The notes below the pieces were generated by a model. It was not told where the DNA came from, did no database searches, and saw nothing but the letters and a program-made list of their open reading frames with translations. Positions 25,305-33,376 of a stretch of 64,000 nucleotides of DNA are shown here, one piece after another. This DNA comes from a candidate division KSB3 bacterium (GTDB taxonomy: Bacteria; Moduliflexota; Moduliflexia; Moduliflexales; Moduliflexaceae), in assembly GCA_002748425.1 (NCBI GenBank), contig PDSJ01000028.1, positions 1 through 64,000 on the forward strand, written 5' to 3'. Within the stretch, counting starts at the first letter, position 1; every line of letters starts with the position of its first letter. Made by a program: the position numbers and the translations under genes.

Positions 25305-25414
25305 GAAGTGTTTTCAGGGACGACAAACAGTGTCCAGCGTGTGTGAAAAGTCATCCTTAGAAGCCGATCGCATGTCGAATACTGCTTGCCGTTTGCCGAG
25401 GCCTGAACGCCTGT

Positions 25415-26434
25415 TCAGACAGCCTTAGTCTTTCGGCCCTTAGCTCTCGGCTTTTCAAGGACTCCATCATCGAGTTTCATGCCGAGCGCAAGCCCCATAT
25501 CAGACAGAGTCACCTTAATTTCATTCAGGGATTTTTTTCCAAAGTTTCTGGTTTTTAACAGTTCTGCTTCTGTTTTTTGAACCAGTTCGGCAACACTGCG
25601 AATGTTCGCATTCTTCAGACAATTGCTCGAACGGACGGAGAGTTCAAGATCGTCGACATTCATGGCGAGGAATTCATTTCGTTTCTCTTCCTCTTCATCG
25701 ACCTTCGCTTCAACATCTTCAAACTCTTCACGAAAATGGGTGAAGACCATCACCTGATCTTTAAAAATTTTTGCAGCATGCGCTACGGCATCTGGAGGCG
25801 TGACGCTTCCGTTGGTCCAGACTTCCATGACAAGCTTCCCAGGGGAAAGAGGATCGCCCGGCTCAAGCGTAAGCACCTTAAAAGCAACTTGTTTCACTGG
25901 ATTAAAATCCGAGTCAATCGTCAGGATTCCAATGGCCTGCTCTTCAGTTTTATGCTCATCACTGATCGTATAACCCCGCCCGGCCTCCACCTCCATTTCC
26001 ATATCCAGACGCCCCTGGCGGTCGAGATACGCGATGTGCATATCTTTATTCAGCACGTCAACATCAGCATCAGTCTGAATATCACCCGCAGTAATTTCCC
26101 GCATTTCCTGAAACGGATTCGTGACGTGCAGGCTCATACGCTTCGGAGTTTCACTTGACATTTTGATCGCCAGTTTTTTCATGTTTAAGAACAGCCTGGT
26201 AACATCTTCTTGTACCCCGGGAATAGTCGAATATTCATGCAGGACGCCTTCGATTCGGACTCGCGTAATGGCCGCTCCCTTCAAGGACGATAACAACGAA
26301 CGCCGCAGACCATTCCCGACGACTTTTGCTAAACTCCGCTCAAAAGGGCTGTATGAAAATTTTCCGTAGGTCTCTGACAGGGTCTGTTCATCCCACGTGA
26401 CCTGCTCTGGTATATTAAATCCTTCCCATTGCAT
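25415..26434 (-). CDS. rpoA: RNA polymerase alpha subunit
   Basis: A 339-residue alpha subunit. The N-terminal domain has FERSLAKVVGNGLRRSLLSSLKGAAITRVRIEG for dimerisation and beta/beta-prime contact. The C-terminal domain has LSVRSSNCLKNANIRSVAELV and LLKTRNFGKKSLNEIKVTLSDMGLALGM, the DNA- and activator-binding helices. The final stretch KPRAKGRKTKAV is basic. In most bacteria rpoA sits among ribosomal protein genes (rpsD before, rplQ after). Here it is alone, divergent from purA and followed by DUF502 and PASTA genes. A terminator-like hairpin in its leader suggests separate control. Confidence 0.96.
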   Translation of the reverse strand: MQWEGFNIPEQVTWDEQTLSETYGKFSYSPFERSLAKVVGNGLRRSLLSSLKGAAITRVRIEGVLHEYSTIPGVQEDVTRLFLNMKKLAIKMSSETPKRMSLHVTNPFQEMREITAGDIQTDADVDVLNKDMHIAYLDRQGRLDMEMEVEAGRGYTISDEHKTEEQAIGILTIDSDFNPVKQVAFKVLTLEPGDPLSPGKLVMEVWTNGSVTPPDAVAHAAKIFKDQVMVFTHFREEFEDVEAKVDEEEEKRNEFLAMNVDDLELSVRSSNCLKNANIRSVAELVQKTEAELLKTRNFGKKSLNEIKVTLSDMGLALGMKLDDGVLEKPRAKGRKTKAV

Positions 26435-26518
26435 AAAACGCTTTCCTCCGTTGCTTTAACACTAGAACACAACTGTGAATTCTTTGTAATATTTTTTTTC
26501 GTGCCGACATAGAGACCT

Positions 26519-26557
26519 AATAAAAAGACCGATCGCGACATTCTGCAGCAATCGGCC
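26519..26557 (-). terminator. Terminator-like hairpin in the rpoA leader (possible attenuator)
   Basis: Read on the minus strand, GGCCGATTGC (26557-26548) can pair with GCGATCGGTC (26536-26527) in a 10-bp stem with two G-U pairs and an 11-base loop, followed at once by TTTTTATT. It lies about 85 bases before the rpoA start, inside a divergent intergenic region, so no upstream gene on that strand needs a terminator. Either it attenuates rpoA or it ends a short RNA starting between it and purA; a minus-strand TTGACA lies at 26681-26686. Confidence 0.6.
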
Positions 26558-26910
26558 CTCACACTCTCAACATCAGGATGTAGAAAGAGATCAGTCATAT
26601 TAATACAATAACAATAAAGACAATGCTCTGCCTTGTACAAGCTGAAATTACGAAGACGGTATTTCGCGGCGGTGAAAAAATGTCAAGAGCTTTCAACTAA
26701 TTCTTACTGAATTCTCTCAAAACTCACTCTGGTCTGTTTTTGCTTGACAAGGCTCGCAGGCATTTTAAAGTCTTTCCGTTCGTCACATGACAGTATTGTT
26801 CAACGACAGTTGATATCGTCAAAAAGAGCCTTGACCGCAAAACACGATCTGGACTTAGAGCTGCCTGGAATTATCAGACGCTTTTAACTTCAGCTCGCTT
26901 TATCCTAAAC
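26558..26910. promoter_or_regulatory. Divergent rpoA/purA control region
   Basis: Towards purA there is TTGACA (26744-26749), a 16-base spacer and TAAAGT (26766-26771). Towards rpoA there is TTGACA on the minus strand at 26681-26686 without a convincing -10. Short reading frames in the region lack ribosome binding sites, and I see no RNA gene beyond the terminator-like hairpin. Confidence 0.45.
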
Positions 26911-28200
26911 ATGGCGAATCTTATTGCGCTTGGATTACAGTGGGGAGATGAAGGAAAGGGAAAAATAGTAGACATGTTGTCGGAGCGTTTCGACGTTATC
27001 TGCAGATATCAGGGCGGACATAACGCCGGCCATACAGTCAGAATCGGAGATAACACATTTGTGCTGCATCTGATTCCTTCCGGGATACTGCACAAGGGGA
27101 AACACTGTGTCATCGGCAACGGCGTCGTGGTCGACCCTGAAGCGCTGTTCCGGGAGATTGATGCCTTGCGGGACCAGGGCATCTCCGATATTGAAGGACG
27201 TCTGTTTGTCAGCGCGCGCGCTCATGTTATCATGCCTTATCACCTCCTCCTGGATCGTGCACATGAGACGGCTCTGGGAGAAGACAAGATCGGCACCACT
27301 GGACGTGGCATTGGTCCGGCGTATGAGCAAAAGAGCGCGCGTTCCGGGCTGCTGGTCTCAGATTTACTGCATGAATCCACGTTCTTCAGGAAGCTGCAGA
27401 TGCAGCTGGATAAGGTGAAAAACTGTCTTGGAAACGATGCCCAGGACTTCTCCTGCGATGCCTTGTGTGAGGCCTGTTTGACATTTGCTAAGCGCCTGAA
27501 ACCGTATGTGGTCGATTGTTCGCTCTTTCTGGCTCAGGCCCTGAAAAACGGCAAGGATATTCTTTATGAAGGCGCTCAGGGCGTTATGCTGGACATCGAT
27601 CATGGCAGCTATCCCTACGTAAGCTCCTCCAGCGCCTGTGCCGGCGGGGCCTGCACGGGACTGGGCGTCGGCCCGACCACCATCGATGCTGTGTTAGGTG
27701 TGATCAAGGCCTATACCACTCGTGTCGGTGAAGGACCGTTCCCCACTGAACTGTTCGACCAGAATGGCAAAGAGCTGCAAGAGTACGGCGGCGAATTTGG
27801 CGCAACGACCGGGCGGCCCCGGCGATGCGGCTGGTTCGATGCCTTGATCGGGCGTTATGCCGTCAGGGTGAACGGCGTCAGCTCGCTGGCAGTTATGAAG
27901 CTGGACGTACTGGATCGTTTTCCTGTGGTGAAAATCTGTACGGGCTACCGCTATAATGGAGAACACCTGACGGAATTGCCAATGCAGCCGGAAGCCCTGC
28001 AGGACTGCGAGCCGATTTATGAGACTCATGAAGGCTGGCAGCAGAGCACCGCCGGCATCACTGACTACGATGAACTCCCGAAAAACGCCCGGTGCTATCT
28101 CGATCGTCTCGCTGAACTGCTGGAGACGGAAATTGCTGTCGTCTCAACCGGTCCCAGACGTTCGGAAACCATTATAAAGGCTCAGGAAATGTTCTTATAA
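26911..28200 (+). CDS. purA: Adenylosuccinate synthetase
   Basis: Converts IMP, aspartate and GTP to adenylosuccinate, the first step from IMP to AMP. It is 429 residues long, as usual. The GTP/IMP loop is GLQWGDEGKGKIVD, and the catalytic His is in GGHNAGHTVRIG. GTTGRGIGPAYEQKSARSG, YEGAQGVMLDIDHGSYPYVS and TTTGRPRRCGWFD-type blocks (seen as GATTGRPRRCGWFDA) follow. No clear ribosome binding site precedes the ATG, though the protein start MANLIALGLQWGDEGKG matches the family exactly. Confidence 0.97.
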   Translation: MANLIALGLQWGDEGKGKIVDMLSERFDVICRYQGGHNAGHTVRIGDNTFVLHLIPSGILHKGKHCVIGNGVVVDPEALFREIDALRDQGISDIEGRLFVSARAHVIMPYHLLLDRAHETALGEDKIGTTGRGIGPAYEQKSARSGLLVSDLLHESTFFRKLQMQLDKVKNCLGNDAQDFSCDALCEACLTFAKRLKPYVVDCSLFLAQALKNGKDILYEGAQGVMLDIDHGSYPYVSSSSACAGGACTGLGVGPTTIDAVLGVIKAYTTRVGEGPFPTELFDQNGKELQEYGGEFGATTGRPRRCGWFDALIGRYAVRVNGVSSLAVMKLDVLDRFPVVKICTGYRYNGEHLTELPMQPEALQDCEPIYETHEGWQQSTAGITDYDELPKNARCYLDRLAELLETEIAVVSTGPRRSETIIKAQEMFL

Positions 28201-28249
28201 CTGTTTTATTCCCGTCGAGCCATACATACGTTGTCACCGTGCAACGTCG

Positions 28250-30460
28250 CTATGCTAAGCTGTCTGGAGTTGCGCCGCGCTGAATCGCCATCATGGCAAT
28301 ATCGTCATATTGAGCGGCATCAGCGGTATGGCCGTGAAGCTGCTCTTCGACAAAATCGAGGAGGCTCCCGGCGCTTTGGACCTCGGCGTTGTCCATGATA
28401 CTCCAGAGGCGTTCTCTGGTGAACAGGCGTCTGTGGGAATCACGGGCTTCAGTAACGCCGTCGGTAAACGCGAATAACAGCTCTCCCGCCTGTATTTCGA
28501 TATGTTCTACGGAAAAACGGCTGTCGGCAAAGGCCCCAATCACAGGAGCAGTCGTGTTAAGGTGGCGTTTAATGCCCTCGGCGTTGAGAAGGAGCGGCGC
28601 AGGATGCCCGCTGTTGACATAATCGAAATGGCCGGTCTCCGGATCCAGCACCCCGATAAAGAGTGTCGCGAACATGTTCGTCTGGTAATGATTCTGCACA
28701 AGGTAGTTGTTGACTGTCTCAACCGCACTTTTCAAGGTAGTTTGACCGTCAATACCGTATTCTGCAAATGCGCGGATCAGTGTGCGGATCAAGACCATGA
28801 ACAGGGCAGCTCCCACGCCTTTGTCGCAGACATCGGCGATCGCGCAGCAGATTTTAGGCTGCTGCGCGAGGCGGAAGACATCGTAAAAATCTCCTGATAC
28901 GGCGCGCGCCGGATGAAGGCGCACGGCAATGTCCCAGCCTGGAAGTTTCGGAAGACTTTCAGGCAGAAAACTGCTCTGAATCCGTCGCCCGATTTTAAGC
29001 TCATCTTCATAACGGAGCAACTCTTTCTGCTGCTCCAGGAGCAGTTGATTGCTCAGAACCAGTCCCACAAGCAGAGCCAGGGCTTCCGCAGCCTGCTGCA
29101 TATACTCGTTAAACACGACAAGTTCCTGAGTCTGAGCCTCTTTCGGATTGATCAGTTGTAACACGCCAAAGACCTCACCATCATGATCTTTCAGCGGGAT
29201 GGTCAGACTGGCAGTCGAACGATACTTGTAGTGGCGGTCAAAGGCTTTGGTTCCGGAAAAATCGAAGCTTTTGACGTTGTAGACATCGGCAATGTTAATC
29301 GAGATTCCCAGCAAAGCGCTTGAGGTGGCGACATGGTGATGATTGGGTGTTCCATTGTCATCGTGTAAGCGCAGTGGAGGCGGAAGGAATTTTCCGCCGT
29401 CGCGATTGTTGATCGTTATGCCCAGTGCATCGTTGAGCATGATTGCACAACGCAGCTCATCTCCCTCGCGCAAATATAATGTGCCTCCATCCGCATGACA
29501 GAGTGCCTTTGTTTCCCGCAAAATTTTTTCCAGCAAACGGTCGAAGCTGCGGATTTTCGAGAGCGACATGCCGACCGGCAGGATGATCTGCGTGAGATCA
29601 TTGGCCAATTTCTGCGCATTGCTGTATTCTACCTTATGTTGAACCAGGCGTTGTTCGATCCGAGCGTTGTAAAGAGTCAACGCAATTTTTCTCAGAAAAA
29701 GCTTTGGATGAAAAGGTTCATAAAGCAGCAGGTCTTCGACACCGTCTTCTAAACAGGATTCCAGCTCTGCCAATTCATCGATTTTTGCCGGCATCAGTAC
29801 CGGTGTCGTGAAAGGAGCATATTGGGTCTGAAGGTGTTTCAGACACTCACGATGTTCTGACTGAAGGAGGACAAGATCGATGTGTCCGGCCCCGAAACGC
29901 GAGACTGCCTGGCGGCTGCTTTGTACAATAATAGTGGTATACCCGGCGTGCTTCAGGCTTTTGACGAGCTGATCTCCGAAGGATGACACGCTCCCCACGA
30001 GAAGGATTTGGGCCGGCTTCGGAGTGGATTCGGAGGAAGATCCGGATTTCATCACCAGGGTAGTGCAATTCCATGTCCCCCGACGCTCGTAGAAAAATTC
30101 ATCAACATGACGCTGTACGAGATAAATTCCCAGCCCGCCGGCGCTGCGTTGCTCCAGCGGCGTCTCGAAACTTTCGGGGGCTGATGCCTTGGCGGGATCA
30201 TAAGGGCAGCCCTGGTCTTCAAGAATGATTCTGATTTCTCTTTCATCCAGTTCTGAGACAATACGCAGGGTTTCCTCTCCGCGAGCACCAGCACAGCCAT
30301 GCTCGATGGCATTGGTTGCAATTTCGTCCACCCCCAGACGAAGATGGTAGCTGCGTCGTTCGTCCAGACCAGCAACGCAGGTAGCCGCCTTCACGAAGTC
30401 CCTGATCTGTTTCAAAGAATTCAGGCTTGCCGGTACAGTTAAGCTTTTTGTATGCTGCAT
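28250..30460 (-). CDS. Partner-switching kinase/phosphatase fusion (HATPase, receiver-like, GAF, PP2C)
   Basis: A 736-residue cytosolic regulator. Residues about 1-135 are an RsbW/SpoIIAB-like HATPase with an intact N box (RLGVDEIATNAIEHG) and ATP lid (GGLGIYLVQRHVDEF). Next comes a receiver-like fold (about 150-265) that lacks the acidic pair and has LLQSEH where the phosphoacceptor Asp should be. A GAF domain follows (about 300-460). Residues about 500-730 form a SpoIIE/RsbU-type PP2C phosphatase with RAVSGDFYDVF and IADVCDKGVGAALFM metal motifs. Kinase and phosphatase for a STAS antagonist are thus on one chain, and a STAS gene lies in the same operon. The start at 30460 has GAGGTGAG just upstream; a longer frame from 30547 lacks one. 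Confidence 0.9.
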   Translation of the reverse strand: MQHTKSLTVPASLNSLKQIRDFVKAATCVAGLDERRSYHLRLGVDEIATNAIEHGCAGARGEETLRIVSELDEREIRIILEDQGCPYDPAKASAPESFETPLEQRSAGGLGIYLVQRHVDEFFYERRGTWNCTTLVMKSGSSSESTPKPAQILLVGSVSSFGDQLVKSLKHAGYTTIIVQSSRQAVSRFGAGHIDLVLLQSEHRECLKHLQTQYAPFTTPVLMPAKIDELAELESCLEDGVEDLLLYEPFHPKLFLRKIALTLYNARIEQRLVQHKVEYSNAQKLANDLTQIILPVGMSLSKIRSFDRLLEKILRETKALCHADGGTLYLREGDELRCAIMLNDALGITINNRDGGKFLPPPLRLHDDNGTPNHHHVATSSALLGISINIADVYNVKSFDFSGTKAFDRHYKYRSTASLTIPLKDHDGEVFGVLQLINPKEAQTQELVVFNEYMQQAAEALALLVGLVLSNQLLLEQQKELLRYEDELKIGRRIQSSFLPESLPKLPGWDIAVRLHPARAVSGDFYDVFRLAQQPKICCAIADVCDKGVGAALFMVLIRTLIRAFAEYGIDGQTTLKSAVETVNNYLVQNHYQTNMFATLFIGVLDPETGHFDYVNSGHPAPLLLNAEGIKRHLNTTAPVIGAFADSRFSVEHIEIQAGELLFAFTDGVTEARDSHRRLFTRERLWSIMDNAEVQSAGSLLDFVEEQLHGHTADAAQYDDIAMMAIQRGATPDSLA

Positions 30461-30572
30461 GCTCACCTCACGTTGGTCGCATTGGAGAACGGCTGTAAAG
30501 ACGGTGTTCTCTCCTTGTCCTGCAAGAGAAGAGAGAGGGGGATTCATTGTGCTCTGCTGGGAAGAAAAAACG

Positions 30573-32750
30573 CTATCTCCCCACGAGGACTGCCACCGAT
30601 CGGTTGCTCATCAGAAAACGCTGTTGATCGGAGAGCCGCAACTCTGAGCCGGGTTCCCGAACATCTTCAGGACTCGGCATGGCGGTGTTGAGAAAACAGT
30701 GCCAGGCCATACCCTTGGGCAAGATTGGCAGCTCGAAATCATGATCTTCCCAGTGCATATTCATCATCACATACGAATAATCGTCGTGCTCGCTGCCGTT
30801 TTTGGCATGTTTACCACAGAGGAGAAAAGCCAGGCTGTGGCTTTCATATGACCAGTCAGGCTGCCAGGGACGGACGCCGTGCCAGCTGATGTCGGGATAG
30901 CCGCTGTCGACATAGTCTTCATTGCGGAAATGCCGACGATTCCGAAGAGCCGGGTGACTCTTCCGAAACGCCAGGCAGTATTTAACAAAGCGGAACAGAT
31001 CGGCATTCTGCTCCAGCAAGGCCCAGTTCATCCAGTTCAGTGCGTTATCATGGCAGTAGGAGTTGTTGTTTCCCTGCTTGCTGTGGCCGGTTTCATCGCC
31101 CATCAAAAGCATCGGAACGCCCTGGCTGCAAAGGAGGATGGCGATTGCATTTTTCATCTGACGCCGTCGCAAAGTGAGTATGTCCGGATCCGCGGTTGCT
31201 CCTTCGACCCCGCAATTCCAGCTGTAATTAGCATTAGCGCCGTCCTGATTCTGCTCGCCGTTGGCTTCATTGTGCTTCTCGTTATAGGCGACCAGGTCCG
31301 CCAGCGTGAAACCGTCGTGGCAGGTGATGAAATTGATTGAAGCCGAGGCTCCGCGGCCAGCGTATAAGTCCGGTGATCCGGTCACTCTTTGCACCATCTT
31401 GCCGATCTGGCCTGGGTCGCCTCGCAGAAAGCGCCGAACCGTATCACGATATTTTCCGTTCCATTCGGCCCAGCGATTGTAAGCCGGAAAGCTGCCGACC
31501 TGATACAATCCACCGGCATCCCAGGCTTCGGCAATCAATTTGCATTTTGCCAGAACCGGGTCGTGAGCGAGCGATTCCAGTAAAGGAGGATTCGCGAGAG
31601 GTTCCCCGGCCTGATCCCGTCCGAGAATCGATGCCAGGTCAAAGCGGAAACCGTCTATATGATATTCCGCTGCCCAGTAGCGCAGGCTGTCTAAAAGCAT
31701 ATTGCGCACGACCGGATGATTACAGTTCAAGGTGTTGCCGGTGCCGCTGTAATTTTCATAACGGCCCTGGGGCGTTAGCATATAATAGGTGGAATTATCG
31801 ATGCCCCGAAACGAGATGGTCGGTCCGTTTTCGTTTCCTTCGCCGGTATGATTGAACACGACATCCAGTAAGACCTCGATGCCGTTTTTGTGCAGGGCCT
31901 TGATGACATTTTTCAGTTCATCCGCGACCATTGTGCCGTCTTTCATCTTTCCGGTTGCAGCATAACCGGCCTTGGGGGCAAAAAATCCAATCGTACTGTA
32001 GCCCCAGTAATTCAACAGTGATGTTTCTCGATCCGGACTGTTAAAAAATATTTCCAGTTCGTCAAATTCAAAAATCGGCATCAGTTCGACGCAATTGATC
32101 CCGAGTTCCTGTAAGTAGGGGATTTTTTCATGAATCGCTGCATAGGTCCCGGGATATTTGACGCCGGACGATGGATCTTGTGTAAAGCCTCTGACATGCA
32201 TCTCGTAGATCACGAGATCCTCGATGGGAATTTCCAGCGGGCGATCGGACTCCCAGTCGAAATCATCATGGACGAGGCGCGCACGATGAGGATAGATGTC
32301 ATCCAAATCAGGAATCTGACCCCAGACTTCCCGTCCTCCGATTGCCTTGGCGTAGGGGTCCATGAGAATTATCGCCGGATCGAATTTATACATTTCAGAC
32401 GGCTGCTGGTCGAAGTTCGGGCCAAGACCATCCATGCGAAAGCCGTATTCAATGTTCTCATAATCCAGCTCGAAGACAGTCATGGTAAACACGTTACCAA
32501 TGCGTAAATCCAAGCGGGGGCTTTCTTCTGAGCCGATTTTTTGAAACAGGCCGCGATACGGAATTTCCACGAAAGGTTGTGGTTCGCCTTTTTCAAACAA
32601 GACCAGTGTACAATCGACGGCGTGTTGTGAAAAAATTGAAAAATTTACCCCCCCGGGCACAAGAGATGCACCAAAGGGATAAGGGCGACCGAGACGAATG
32701 GCAAAACCCTTATAAGAATGTGTCGGGTAGACATCGATCCGTTCAATCAT
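30573..32750 (-). CDS. glgX: Glycogen debranching enzyme (GlgX/isoamylase type)
   Basis: A 725-residue GH13 alpha-1,6-glucosidase. An N-terminal CBM48 domain (YPFGASLVPGGVNFSIFSQHA) precedes the barrel. The four conserved regions are DVVFNHTGEG, GFRFDLASILGRD (nucleophile Asp), AEAWDAGG (acid/base Glu) and TCHDGFTLADLVAY, the last typical of debranching enzymes. LLMGDETGHSKQGNNNSYCHDN is also conserved. It would trim glycogen or maltodextrin branches. The gene overlaps the STAS gene by four bases and precedes the kinase/phosphatase gene, so it is embedded in a signalling operon. No other glycogen genes are in the window. Confidence 0.95.
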   Translation of the reverse strand: MIERIDVYPTHSYKGFAIRLGRPYPFGASLVPGGVNFSIFSQHAVDCTLVLFEKGEPQPFVEIPYRGLFQKIGSEESPRLDLRIGNVFTMTVFELDYENIEYGFRMDGLGPNFDQQPSEMYKFDPAIILMDPYAKAIGGREVWGQIPDLDDIYPHRARLVHDDFDWESDRPLEIPIEDLVIYEMHVRGFTQDPSSGVKYPGTYAAIHEKIPYLQELGINCVELMPIFEFDELEIFFNSPDRETSLLNYWGYSTIGFFAPKAGYAATGKMKDGTMVADELKNVIKALHKNGIEVLLDVVFNHTGEGNENGPTISFRGIDNSTYYMLTPQGRYENYSGTGNTLNCNHPVVRNMLLDSLRYWAAEYHIDGFRFDLASILGRDQAGEPLANPPLLESLAHDPVLAKCKLIAEAWDAGGLYQVGSFPAYNRWAEWNGKYRDTVRRFLRGDPGQIGKMVQRVTGSPDLYAGRGASASINFITCHDGFTLADLVAYNEKHNEANGEQNQDGANANYSWNCGVEGATADPDILTLRRRQMKNAIAILLCSQGVPMLLMGDETGHSKQGNNNSYCHDNALNWMNWALLEQNADLFRFVKYCLAFRKSHPALRNRRHFRNEDYVDSGYPDISWHGVRPWQPDWSYESHSLAFLLCGKHAKNGSEHDDYSYVMMNMHWEDHDFELPILPKGMAWHCFLNTAMPSPEDVREPGSELRLSDQQRFLMSNRSVAVLVGR

Positions 32751-33124
32751 GGGCCCTCCTCAAGAAGAGCCAGGCCCTCTTCGATAGTGTCGCACACGCG
32801 AAAGTATTCCAGAAAACCAGTTACAGACATAATATCTTTAATGTCTTCGGATAAGCCCACGAGCGCGATTTGTCCCGATTTTTTCCGGACCTGACGATAA
32901 AGCAGCAGAAGCATGCGTAAACCGGCGCTTGACATATATTCTACCTCATGCATGTTGACTAAAATTTTCGAGGCCGTCTCCACATCAGGAAAAATTCGCT
33001 CCTGGATTTCTCCGGCAGTCTTTCCGTCGATATCGCCTGCTAATTCGATGAGCGACACATGATGATCAGTACTGATATGGCATGTCATAAATGTCGAAGA
33101 GTGTGAAAAAGCCGGTGTTGACAT
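32747..33124 (-). CDS. STAS-domain anti-sigma factor antagonist (RsbV/SpoIIAA-like)
   Basis: A 125-residue single-domain STAS protein. The fold is visible as HHVSLIELAGDIDGKTAGEIQ, KILVNMHEVEYMSSAGLRMLL and GQIALVGLSEDIKDIMSVTG. The phosphorylatable Ser is in YMSSAGLR, so partner switching is intact. MSTPAF at 33124 has GGAG upstream; a later start at 33088 (MTCHIS) has none. Its stop overlaps the glgX start, and the kinase/phosphatase that would act on its Ser is two genes downstream. The final target, a sigma factor or an enzyme, is not in the window. Confidence 0.88.
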   Translation of the reverse strand: MSTPAFSHSSTFMTCHISTDHHVSLIELAGDIDGKTAGEIQERIFPDVETASKILVNMHEVEYMSSAGLRMLLLLYRQVRKKSGQIALVGLSEDIKDIMSVTGFLEYFRVCDTIEEGLALLEEGP

Positions 33125-33249
33125 CAGAGCATCTCCGGCGCTGCGCCACAACGTCTGTCAAAACCTGCTTTTGGCACCCTTGTTCCGTCTGTTCTTTGAT
33201 TCTGCTCACTACTTTTGATCCTGTACATTCATAGAAAGGCGAGAAAGTA

Positions 33250-33284
33250 AAGCTTTTTTCTCCAGAATGCAGAGAAAAAAGCTT
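33250..33284. repeat. 13-bp perfect inverted repeat in divergent STAS/L7L12-like gap
   Basis: AAGCTTTTTTCTC (33250-33262) and GAGAAAAAAGCTT (33272-33284) are exact reverse complements around a 9-base centre. The region lies between two divergent genes, so no terminator is needed; an operator or RNA structure is possible. Confidence 0.5.
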
Positions 33285-33376
33285 GCATAAGTTTCAGGGC
33301 TTTTGTATAAATAGTCTGAATTGACTTGGAAGTCGTTGAATAAGTCACGTTCTATGTGCGTGTGTGAGGGAAAATT

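Noticed and set aside
25577..26158. Plus-strand 193-codon frame inside rpoA
   Set aside because: Antisense to conserved rpoA domains, with no ribosome binding site.
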